Shown here: in pieces, positions 24,975 through 33,370 of the stretch
How positions within the stretch are numbered: the first letter of the stretch is position 1
How the letters are laid out: each line of letters begins with the position of its first letter
Origin: a virus
Length of the DNA stretch: 46,567 nt
Virus record (IMG/VR): IMGVR_UViG_3300019776_000980
Location: 1-46,567 of that record
Strand: one strand, 5' to 3'
Position numbers and translations under genes: made by a program
The notes under the pieces: generated by a model
Told to the model about the DNA's origin: nothing
The model's database searches: none
Seen by the model: only the letters and a program-made list of their open reading frames with translations

Positions 24975-27900
24975 ATGCAGACCGCTCGCCAACAGGCGCT
25001 CAACTACGTCCGCGCGCTGCCGGCCGATGAGCCCCGCCCCCTCTTTATTATCGTAGTCGACGTTGGTTACTGCATCGACATCTACAGCAACTTCGTGGGC
25101 GTTGGGGACTCGTTCATTCCCTTCCCCGACCAGAGCAGCTTCCGCCTGCTGCTGCCGGCCTTAGCTGAGGAAAGTAACCGCGAGCTGCTGCGTCAAATCT
25201 TCCTGGACCCGCAGCAGCTGGACCCCAGTCGCCGGGCCGCCCGTGTGACCCGGGAACTGGCCGGCTACCTCGCGGGAGTTTCCTCCCAGCTCGAACGGGC
25301 TGGCCATTCCCCTGACCTGGTCGCGCAGTTTCTCATGCGCTGCCTGTTTACCATGTTCAGCGAGGACGTCGGTCTTATCCCAAAGGCGTCCTTCACCGGC
25401 CTGCTGCAACAGTATGCTACGCCTGAGCTGCGGCAGCATCTACCGGATGCGTTGCAGAGCCTCTGGCACAAGATGGACACCGGTGGCTTCTCCACCGAGC
25501 TCAAGGCCCGGGTACCGCGCTTCAACGGCAAGCTCTTCCACGACGCGACGGCCCTGCCACTCACGGCTGCGCAGATCGAACTACTATTGAAGGCCGCCGA
25601 GGCCGATTGGACGGAGGTAGAACCGGCCATCTTCGGTACGTTGCTGGAGCGAGCACTGGACCCAAAGGAACGCCACCGGCTAGGTGCCCACTATACCCCA
25701 CGGCGCTACGTGGAGCGGCTGATCCTGCCGACCGTGCTGGACCCGCTACGGCGCGAGTGGGCCGCGGCACAGGCAGCCAGTGCCCGCCGCCTGGAAGACA
25801 AGAAGCCCAAGGAGGCCCGGGCCGAACTCGTACGCTTTCACAAGCGACTGACGAGTCTACGCATTTTGGATCCGGCCTGCGGGTCAGGTAACTTTCTGTA
25901 CGTGACCCTGGAGCACCTCAAACGGTTGGAGGGGGAAGTACTGACGGCCATCAACAGCTATGGACATACCGGCCTGCTTGATCTGGGAGGAGGCACCACC
26001 GTGGGCCCGCAACAGTTCCTGGGGCTGGAGCTCAACCCGCGTGCGGCAACGGTGGCGGACGTAGTGCTGCGTATTGGGTACCTGCAGTGGCATATTCGCA
26101 CCTATGGCCTGAGTGAGTTACGCGAGCCGTTGCTGGATGAGTACCAGAACATTCGCCAGCAGGACGCGGCCCTGCAGCATGACCCACCCGTGCCCCGTCT
26201 TGACGCCCAAGGCCAGCCCGTGACGCGCTGGGACGGCACCACCCGCTTGCACCCGGCCACCGGCCAGCCCGTGCCTGACGAAACCGCCCGCACGCCCGTA
26301 CTCGACTACCCTGACGCTAAACCTGCCGAGTGGCCCCAGGCCGATTTCATCGTAGGTAACCCGCCGTTTGTGGGGCCGGCCCGCATGCGCGACGCCCTTG
26401 GCGACGGCTACACCGAAGCTCTACGCAAAGCCTACAAAGGCAAAGTGCCCGATTCGGCCGATCTCGTCATGTATTGGTGGTACAATGCCGCCGCCGCCGT
26501 GCAGCGCGGGGCCTCGGAGCGGTTCGGCTTCATTACCACCAACAGCCTCAAGCAGACCTTCAACCGCCGGGTAATGCAGCCCTTTCTAGAAGGTGAACCG
26601 GGCCCGCTTACCCTCACCTTCACCGTGCCCGACCATCCGTGGGTAGACGCTGGCGACGGAGCCGCCGTACGCATTGCCATGACCGTAGCCGAGCGTACCC
26701 TGGGTATGCCTCCGTTGGGTCAGTTGTTGATAGTGAAAACAGAAACTGCGGCGGAAGGTGAGGATGCGGCTGACGTTACGTTTGCGGAGCAGCAAGGCCG
26801 GATATTATCTGATTTGTCTATCGGGGCTGAGCTGGACAGTGCAAAAGCCATGAAAGCTAATGAAGGTCTTTCAAGCCCTGGCGTGAAACTGCATGGTGCA
26901 GGATTCATTGTTGCCCAGGATAAAGCTCAACAACTAGGGCTTGGCTCTATAAAAGGTCTGGAAAACCATATTCGCCACTACCTAAACGGTCAGGATTTCA
27001 CTGGCAAATCACGCAAAGCAATGGTTATTGATTTGTTTGGTTTGACCTCTAATGACGTACTGACACGTTTTCCAAGCGTCTATCAGCATTTAGTTGAGAA
27101 TGTAAAACCGGAGCGTGATGCCAAAGGCAATACTAAAGATGGTGCTGGGTACGCTAAGTTTTGGTGGCTCCACGGCAAGCCGCGTCAGGAAATGCGAAAG
27201 ATGCTGGAAGGCCTACCGCATTACATTGGCACTGTTGAAACCGCAAAGCATCGTACGTTTCAGTTTCTTGGTTCGGACATTTTACCTGACAACAAGCTGT
27301 GTGTCATTGGCTTGAGTGATGCTCGTTACTTGGGTGTGCTTTCAAGCAAAATCCATGTTGTTTGGGCAATGGCGGCAGGTAGTCGTTTGGGGGTTGGGAA
27401 TGATTCAGTTTACGTAAAATCCCGTTGTTTTGACCCGTTCCCATTTCCAGCAGCCAATGTGGACCAGCAAGCGCGCATCCGGGAGCTGGCTGAACAGCTC
27501 GACGCTCACCGCAAGCGCCAGCAGGCCCAGCACCCCGCCCTCACACTCACCGACCTCTACAACGTGGTGGAGAAACTACGCGCTGGCCAGCCCCTCACCA
27601 CGTCCAAAGAGCAAACCATCAACCAGCAGGGCCTGGCCTCCGTCGTCCTGAGCCTACACCAGCAGCTCGATGCTGCCGTCGCTGCTGCCTACGGCTGGCC
27701 CGCAGACCTGCCCGACGCAGATATCCTCACCCGCTTGGTGCGACTCAACCACGAACGGGCCCGAGAGGAGCAGGCTGGCCACGTGCGTTACTTGCGCCCT
27801 GCCTACCAGGCTCCTGAGCTGCAGCAGTCGGCACTGTCGTTACCGACCATTACGGCAACGGATGCTACGACCACCGTCACGGACATGCAGCCCTGGCCGG

Positions 27901-28085
27901 CCGAGTTGGCCGAACAAATGCAAGTCGTATGGGCGATGGTTCAACAGGCAGGCCAGCCGGTTGATCCGGCGCAAATTGCCAGGCGATTCCAGCGAACGAA
28001 GCCTGGGAGGGTGCGTCCGCTATTGGATACCCTCACCGCATTAGCGTTACTTAGGAAGACACAGGAAGGTGTGTACGTAGCGTAA
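24975..28085 (+). CDS. MmeI-like N6-adenine DNA methyltransferase with specificity domain
   Basis: A 1,036-residue protein with a linker/helical region (to about 230), GAHYTP (237-242), methyltransferase motif I DPACGSGNF (299-307), motif IV NPPF (462-465), and a family block with DHPWVDAGDGAAVRIAMTV. A less GC-rich target-recognition region (about 570-820) suggests exchange of specificity, and a C-terminal helical region ends the protein. The frame is open upstream to 24840, reading KWEQ just before the ATG, which looks like continuous protein; with the 24569 segment rejoined the enzyme would be about 1,170 residues, normal for the family. From the ATG at 24975 it could still act as a methylase alone. 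A 24-bp-arm terminator follows. Confidence 0.9.
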   Translation: MQTARQQALNYVRALPADEPRPLFIIVVDVGYCIDIYSNFVGVGDSFIPFPDQSSFRLLLPALAEESNRELLRQIFLDPQQLDPSRRAARVTRELAGYLAGVSSQLERAGHSPDLVAQFLMRCLFTMFSEDVGLIPKASFTGLLQQYATPELRQHLPDALQSLWHKMDTGGFSTELKARVPRFNGKLFHDATALPLTAAQIELLLKAAEADWTEVEPAIFGTLLERALDPKERHRLGAHYTPRRYVERLILPTVLDPLRREWAAAQAASARRLEDKKPKEARAELVRFHKRLTSLRILDPACGSGNFLYVTLEHLKRLEGEVLTAINSYGHTGLLDLGGGTTVGPQQFLGLELNPRAATVADVVLRIGYLQWHIRTYGLSELREPLLDEYQNIRQQDAALQHDPPVPRLDAQGQPVTRWDGTTRLHPATGQPVPDETARTPVLDYPDAKPAEWPQADFIVGNPPFVGPARMRDALGDGYTEALRKAYKGKVPDSADLVMYWWYNAAAAVQRGASERFGFITTNSLKQTFNRRVMQPFLEGEPGPLTLTFTVPDHPWVDAGDGAAVRIAMTVAERTLGMPPLGQLLIVKTETAAEGEDAADVTFAEQQGRILSDLSIGAELDSAKAMKANEGLSSPGVKLHGAGFIVAQDKAQQLGLGSIKGLENHIRHYLNGQDFTGKSRKAMVIDLFGLTSNDVLTRFPSVYQHLVENVKPERDAKGNTKDGAGYAKFWWLHGKPRQEMRKMLEGLPHYIGTVETAKHRTFQFLGSDILPDNKLCVIGLSDARYLGVLSSKIHVVWAMAAGSRLGVGNDSVYVKSRCFDPFPFPAANVDQQARIRELAEQLDAHRKRQQAQHPALTLTDLYNVVEKLRAGQPLTTSKEQTINQQGLASVVLSLHQQLDAAVAAAYGWPADLPDADILTRLVRLNHERAREEQAGHVRYLRPAYQAPELQQSALSLPTITATDATTTVTDMQPWPAELAEQMQVVWAMVQQAGQPVDPAQIARRFQRTKPGRVRPLLDTLTALALLRKTQEGVYVA

Positions 28086-28105
28086 TATGTATTCAAGCGA
28101 CATCT

Positions 28106-28161
28106 AACGATGAGCCCCCCCGGCTGCTTCTGATGGAAAGCAGCCGGGGGGGCTCATCGTT
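28106..28161. terminator. Perfect 24-bp inverted repeat between convergent genes
   Basis: Arms 28106-28129 and 28138-28161 are exact reverse complements around an 8-base loop, and the GC-rich stem starts AACGATGAGC. It lies between the rightward methyltransferase and the leftward exported-protein gene and would stop transcription both ways. Confidence 0.85.
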
Positions 28162-28184
28162 CTTTATCCTCGCGGTTGCCGGCG

Positions 28185-31100
28185 CTAGCGCACCAGCACC
28201 AGGCGGGTATGCAGCGGCGGCTGGCTGGAGGCCGTGGCGCGCAGTAGGTAAGTGCCGGCCGGCAGCGTGGCCGGCAGCGTCAGGGGCACCTGTTCAACTG
28301 CAGTGGCGGGCGTGAGCGGGCGGCTCAGCAGCAGGCGGCCGTTGAGGTCGAAGATCTGCAGGGTACGGGCCTGACCAGCGCAGCCGCTGAGCGTAAGCGT
28401 GAGTGGCTGGCCGGAACCAGCTGGGTTGGGTGCCACGGTGAGGGAGGCGGCCGGGGCGGTACCGGGGCCGACCGACACGATGCTGCTGTAGTGCAGCGTG
28501 CCGTCGGTGTCTTCCTGCGCGAGGCGGTAGTAGAGCGTGGTGGCCGGGGCCGTGGCATCGAGGGCCTGGTAACGGCGGGCCTGGCTGCTGGTACCGGCGG
28601 CAGCCTGGCTGCTAATCGTGGTGAACGTACGCCCGTCGAGGCTGCGCTGCACCCGGAATAGGCGGGCGTTCAGCTCCTGGGCCGTGGCCCACTGCAGTTG
28701 CACGCTGCCGGACGACTGCCGGACGGCGGTGAAGGCGGTGAGTGTCACGGGCAGCGGCGTGGACGGTGCCACAAAAGCGCGGGCCGCCGAGTAGCTGTTA
28801 GCCACGCGCAGACCGTCGAGCAGCAGCGGGCTGGTGTTGGCCCCCTGCCGCAGGGCTACCGCCCCGATGCCGGCGGGCGCGGAGCTGGCGGCCTCGGTGC
28901 TGGTGGCGTTGGCCGTGGTGGGCTCACTCGCGCCCGGATTCACATAGAGGCGGGTTTCGGTACCGGAGGGGCCGAAGGTGTAGCGCATCACCAGCAGATA
29001 AGTCGTGTTCAGGTCATAGAGCGTGGGGTCGTACTGGGTGGTAGTACCGCTACCCGACACGCCGAACTGCAGCTTGCCTCCGGTGGCCGAGCGCACGAAC
29101 AGACGGGCCCGGAACGTGGAGACCACCGGATCGGTGCTCAGGTGCAGGAAGTAATCGGCCGTACCGGCCGCGCTCACGTTCACCAGCACCGAGGCGTACA
29201 CGGCCGTACCGGCGGCCTGTTCCGGGAACGTGCGATGCACGTCCTCGCCCGAAGCGGTGAGGCCGGCGGCGGCGTTGGTCGCGGCGGGGCGGTTGAGGCC
29301 GGTCCCATCGTAGCCGCCGTAGCTCAGGCCGGGCGTGGCCAGCAGGATGGTATTGGTACCGCCCGCGCTGTGGGCCGTCCAGCCGTGGCTGGTCAGCGGG
29401 TCGCCGGCCGGGTAGTCGAAGTTCTCGGCCAGCAGCAGGCCGGCCGGCAGCGGCGGCGTGGACAGGGTCAGCTCGCCGCGGGGCGAGAGCAGGTAGTTTT
29501 CGGCCCCGCTGGTGTTGTCATCGTTGTAGTCGTACACGGCGAAGGTGTACTCCGCGTCGGCCGAGAGGCCCGTGACGGTGAGGCTGGCGGCGCTGCCGGC
29601 CAGCACCACGTAGGTACCCGGCGTGGGCTGGTCCCCCTGGCCGAAAGCAGCATTCCCGGCGTAGGTGGTGCCGTCTTGGGGCGGGAAGCTCAGGGCCGGG
29701 CCGGGGGTGACGAGCAGCAGCCGCCTGGCCCCGTTACCGCCGCTGATGGCGAGCGTGACGGTGGTGGGCGTGACGGTAGTGGCGGTGAGGGTGCTGGCCT
29801 GGGTAGGCTCGGCGGCCAGGGCCACGGCCGGGGTGGTGAAACTCGCCTGCTGGCCGTAGCTGGTGCCCTGGGCGTTGGTGGCGTAGGCCCGTACGTAGTA
29901 GGTGGTGTTGGGCAGCAGGCCGGTAAGGGCGCTGGTGAAGGCCCCCAGCCCGGCGCCGTCCTGGGTAAAGTCGTCCTGGGTAGTGGGCGCCTCGGTGGTG
30001 GCGAAGGCCACGCCGCGGGCCGTAACGGGACTGCCGTTGTCTTCCAGCACCTCCCCGCCGCTGGTGGCGGTGGTGGCCGTCACGGCCGTGGGGGCCGCCG
30101 TGCTTACGCCGGGCGGGTAGGCCGGGGCGGTGCCGGTGCCCGACACCTGGATGCCGGTCAGGCCGGTGGCTCCGGGGCTGGTGATGCTGACGGTGCCGGT
30201 GGTGGCCTGGGCCAGGGCGGGCAAGAAGCGCACCTCCACCGTGGCCGAGAGACTACCGCCCGTGGCGGGCAGCGTGAGCGGGGCGCAGCTGAAGGCGCCA
30301 GTACCGGTGCGCAGCTGGAAGCCCGCGGGCGGGGTCAGGGTCACGTCGCCGGGCAGGTCGCTGCCGGTTACGGTCACGAGTTTGGCGGCCGAGGCCGAGC
30401 CGACCGCGACACTACCGAAGTCGGGCACGGGGTTGGGATTGGCCGTGACGGTGGGTTGGGGCACGCTCAGGGTGATGGTCACCGGGGCGCTGGTGCCCAC
30501 GACGCTGCCGCAGGTGCTGGTAGCGCGGGCTACCAGGTAATAGGTGCCGGCCACGCCGCCGAAGTCACTGCCCTTGGGCGTGTAGGTGGCGGCGGAGGCC
30601 CCGCTGATGGCGGTGGTGAAGGGGCCGCCGGCACTAGTCCCATAGGCCCACCCGAAAGTGGAGGCCGCGGTGGGCGTAGCTGTAAGCAGCGTGCCAGTAC
30701 CGGTGGTAACGAGGTTCTGGGCAGTGGCCGGGCTGACGGTCACGGTATTGGTGGCGGGGGCCACCGTGACAGTAAGGTCGCTGCCGTTGGGCGTGCCGGT
30801 GGTGGGGCCGGCCGCGTGTACCACCCGGATGCGGTAGCCGGTGCCGGCCGGGGTACCAGCGGGAATAGTAGCGGCGATGGGCGAAGCCGAGCCGGTGCCG
30901 ATCAGGTTCTGGGTCAGGTCGGCGGCAAACGCGCCGGTGGCATCGGAAAGCTGGGCGGCGAAGCTGCCCGTCAGGCCGCCGGTGGCGGTGAACGGCACGG
31001 CGACGGCCGCGCCGCTGCCGGCGGCGCAGAACGGGCTGCCGGTGATGGTACCGGTACTGAGGGTGGGCGTAACCGGTCCGGTCCCCAGGGTGGGCGTCAG

Positions 31101-31796
31101 CCGGAGGTTATCCAGTCCCAGGCCCTGGGCGTTGGTGCTACCGCCGTTGCCCACGTAGGACCAGCGCAGGTACAGGGTGCCCGCATCGGCCAGATTCAGG
31201 CCCGTGAGCGTCACGGCCTTGCTGGTCGTGGTGGGCGGGTTAACCACAGCAATGGCCGCGTCGGCCGCATAGGCCTGGGAGCCGTCAGGCAGGACGGCCG
31301 ACCACGTCGTGCCGTCGGCGCTGGTGAAAAACTGCCAGTCGAAGGCGCGGGTACCGGTGCGGTATTTCTCGATGTCGAACTCTACCAGCAGGCTGCTCAG
31401 GGTCTGGCCCGTACCGTTGCGCACGGCCAGCAGGATGTGGCGGGGCGAGGAATAGCTGCCGGAAGTCAAAAAGCCCAGCGCCCGTTCGGTGCTGGAAGCA
31501 GTCACCCCGTTGGCGAAATTGTAGGCCCCGCCGGCGGAGCTGCTGGACAGCGCCCCGGTCCCGGAGCTGCCGCCGGCCTGGGTGGTGGCGGTGGTGTTGG
31601 CCGCGTTGCCGTACGTGGGGGAAGCGCCGCCGGCCAGCTGAAATCCGGTCGGCAGGGCCGCCGTGGCGCTGGTACCGAGGGAGAAGTCCTGGGTGACGGC
31701 ACCCGAACCGGTCAGCGTCAGCTGGGCGTGCGCGCCGAAACTCAGCAGCACCAGCAGGGCCGTGAGCACGCGCGTCAGGGAGGAAAAAGCCTGCAT
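28185..31796 (-). CDS. Large exported protein with T9SS sorting domain
   Basis: 1,203 residues with a signal peptide (MQAFSSLTRVLTALLVLLSF then GAHAQ). A jelly-roll-like N-terminal domain is followed by several Ig/fibronectin-type beta modules (for example LLPNTTYYVRAYATNAQGTS), a lectin/LamG-like region around NFDYPAGDPLTSHGWTAHSA, and a C-terminal T9SS type A sorting domain (LTVAPNPAGSG, LQIFDLNGRLL, PAGTYLLRA). It should cross the outer membrane through the host type IX system and stay on the surface or be released. It lies 43 bp downstream of the secreted nuclease gene, so the two probably form an operon. It is very GC-rich and repetitive. Adhesion or polymer binding is possible. Confidence 0.85.
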   Translation of the reverse strand: MQAFSSLTRVLTALLVLLSFGAHAQLTLTGSGAVTQDFSLGTSATAALPTGFQLAGGASPTYGNAANTTATTQAGGSSGTGALSSSSAGGAYNFANGVTASSTERALGFLTSGSYSSPRHILLAVRNGTGQTLSSLLVEFDIEKYRTGTRAFDWQFFTSADGTTWSAVLPDGSQAYAADAAIAVVNPPTTTSKAVTLTGLNLADAGTLYLRWSYVGNGGSTNAQGLGLDNLRLTPTLGTGPVTPTLSTGTITGSPFCAAGSGAAVAVPFTATGGLTGSFAAQLSDATGAFAADLTQNLIGTGSASPIAATIPAGTPAGTGYRIRVVHAAGPTTGTPNGSDLTVTVAPATNTVTVSPATAQNLVTTGTGTLLTATPTAASTFGWAYGTSAGGPFTTAISGASAATYTPKGSDFGGVAGTYYLVARATSTCGSVVGTSAPVTITLSVPQPTVTANPNPVPDFGSVAVGSASAAKLVTVTGSDLPGDVTLTPPAGFQLRTGTGAFSCAPLTLPATGGSLSATVEVRFLPALAQATTGTVSITSPGATGLTGIQVSGTGTAPAYPPGVSTAAPTAVTATTATSGGEVLEDNGSPVTARGVAFATTEAPTTQDDFTQDGAGLGAFTSALTGLLPNTTYYVRAYATNAQGTSYGQQASFTTPAVALAAEPTQASTLTATTVTPTTVTLAISGGNGARRLLLVTPGPALSFPPQDGTTYAGNAAFGQGDQPTPGTYVVLAGSAASLTVTGLSADAEYTFAVYDYNDDNTSGAENYLLSPRGELTLSTPPLPAGLLLAENFDYPAGDPLTSHGWTAHSAGGTNTILLATPGLSYGGYDGTGLNRPAATNAAAGLTASGEDVHRTFPEQAAGTAVYASVLVNVSAAGTADYFLHLSTDPVVSTFRARLFVRSATGGKLQFGVSGSGTTTQYDPTLYDLNTTYLLVMRYTFGPSGTETRLYVNPGASEPTTANATSTEAASSAPAGIGAVALRQGANTSPLLLDGLRVANSYSAARAFVAPSTPLPVTLTAFTAVRQSSGSVQLQWATAQELNARLFRVQRSLDGRTFTTISSQAAAGTSSQARRYQALDATAPATTLYYRLAQEDTDGTLHYSSIVSVGPGTAPAASLTVAPNPAGSGQPLTLTLSGCAGQARTLQIFDLNGRLLLSRPLTPATAVEQVPLTLPATLPAGTYLLRATASSQPPLHTRLVLVR

Positions 31797-31839
31797 ATCG
31801 AAGAAGGAAAAAATCAGGAGGAAAGGAAACCGGAGGGCC

Positions 31840-33156
31840 CTAGTTCGTCGGGCCGTTGTCGACCTGGGCTTCGACCACCTGCTGCACGCTCACGGGCAGG
31901 GCCGAGAGCAGGTCGAGGCCGGTGGCGGCCTCGATGGCATCGACGCTGGTGCGGAACGGGCCCCAATTGGCGGTCAGTCCCTGCTGATTGGGGGTGTCGA
32001 TGGCGATGATGCGGGTCGCGGCCGACACGCGGCTGACGTCGTTGTTACCCGTGGGCAGCACCACCAGCACCTTCCACACGCGGGCCGGTACCTGGACGCG
32101 GCCGGCGTCGATGGTTTCCTTGTAACCGGCCGAGCCGGTGCCTCCCCGGCCGTAAGAACCCATGATGATATAGAGCTCGTTGCCCTGGTCCATGAGAGTA
32201 CGGGCGTAGTTTTCCAGGGCGGCCCAGGTCTGCTGGTTATTGTTGGGCGCCTGGGGAATCATGTTGGTCATCAGGAAGGTAGCCGAGTTGTCCGCCACGG
32301 AGCTGGTCCGGTCGGCCGAGGGGCAGTTGTGGCCCCGGTCGAAGCCCGAACCCGAATAGCTGCTCCCTCCTACCTGGTACCAGCCGGCGGGCAGCGTATT
32401 ATCGGCGCGGAAATCATCCTGGCGGGAAGCGGAGCCGCGCCAGATGGGAGCCAGATACCAGCTGACCCAGGTGGGCTTGCCCTGGTCGCGGTGGTAGCTG
32501 AGCGCGTACTGGGGCTTTTCCAGCAGGTAGTTGGTAGGCTGGTTGACATCGGCAGTGGCCCCGGAGGGGTTGCCCATGGTCAGGTGTTGGTTGTCGGCCG
32601 CAACGGGCGGCGGGGCCGTGGTAGTGAAGGCCGCAACGGTGAAGTTGTCGAGGTTGAGGCGGGCGGTGCTACCGGTGACCTTGCGCAGCTGGAAGCGCAG
32701 GCTGCCGGGCATGTTGACCGGGAAGGAAGCGGTCTGCAGGGTGTAGGTGGAGGCCACTACGGGCTGGCCCACCCGCACCCAGTCGGGGCAGCCCTGGGTC
32801 TGGTACCACAGCTCGAAGGCAGCGGTGGCGTCGGTGCCGTAAGCAGCATGCTGCACCGTGACGGTGGAGGCGCCATCGGGCAGGAAGAAGTCCATGGTCA
32901 GCGAGCCGGCCTGCCGGAGGCGGGCAGCCTGGGCGCCGGTACGGTGGTCGGCAGGCTCGGTGCCGAGCAGGGCATCATCGAAGGTCCAGGAACCGGTACT
33001 AAGGGTGACAGCCGCGGCCGGATAGGTGGTCTTGGTGCCGGTGTCAAAGGACTCGGTCGTGGTGGTCGTCTGAGCCTGAACGGCAGAACTCAGCCATCCG
33101 GTCAGGGCCAGCAGCAGGGGAATGCGCACGGCCCGGGGAAAGGTGAAACTGGACAT
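31840..33156 (-). CDS. Secreted DNA/RNA non-specific endonuclease
   Basis: A 438-residue protein starting MSSFTFPRAVRIPLLLALTG with a signal peptide ending VQAQ; the frame extends upstream to 33261 but that would bury the signal. A beta-rich region (about 30-190) precedes the nuclease domain (about 195-435). The catalytic signature FDRGHNCPSADRTSS with downstream FLMTNMIPQAPNNNQQTW matches the DRGH-type NUC1 family, which needs Mg for cleavage of DNA and RNA. Secretion suggests feeding on extracellular DNA, biofilm change or attack on competitors. No full sorting tail is seen, so periplasmic or free release is possible. Confidence 0.9.
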   Translation of the reverse strand: MSSFTFPRAVRIPLLLALTGWLSSAVQAQTTTTTESFDTGTKTTYPAAAVTLSTGSWTFDDALLGTEPADHRTGAQAARLRQAGSLTMDFFLPDGASTVTVQHAAYGTDATAAFELWYQTQGCPDWVRVGQPVVASTYTLQTASFPVNMPGSLRFQLRKVTGSTARLNLDNFTVAAFTTTAPPPVAADNQHLTMGNPSGATADVNQPTNYLLEKPQYALSYHRDQGKPTWVSWYLAPIWRGSASRQDDFRADNTLPAGWYQVGGSSYSGSGFDRGHNCPSADRTSSVADNSATFLMTNMIPQAPNNNQQTWAALENYARTLMDQGNELYIIMGSYGRGGTGSAGYKETIDAGRVQVPARVWKVLVVLPTGNNDVSRVSAATRIIAIDTPNQQGLTANWGPFRTSVDAIEAATGLDLLSALPVSVQQVVEAQVDNGPTN

Positions 33157-33370
33157 CAACTGGATTGAAAAAGAAAGACTTCCCGGGTGGACGTATCTCC
33201 GGAGCCTTAAAAATACCAGGATTTCATAGATGAGCCAGGAGATTACAGCAGATGGTAACAATAAGAAAACACGGACACTAATCAGATCAATCTATCACCT
33301 GGAGCAAGGCCGTGACACAAATTGCTGGCACTTGCGAGGCCAAGTGTATTCCTACTGGTACTGAGCTACC

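Noticed and set aside
28698-32009. Forward-strand frame of 1,103 codons opposite the exported-protein genes
   Set aside because: It is the mirror of a very GC-rich gene: a Gly/Arg/Ala-rich composition with no domains, while the reverse strand has signal peptides, T9SS and nuclease motifs.
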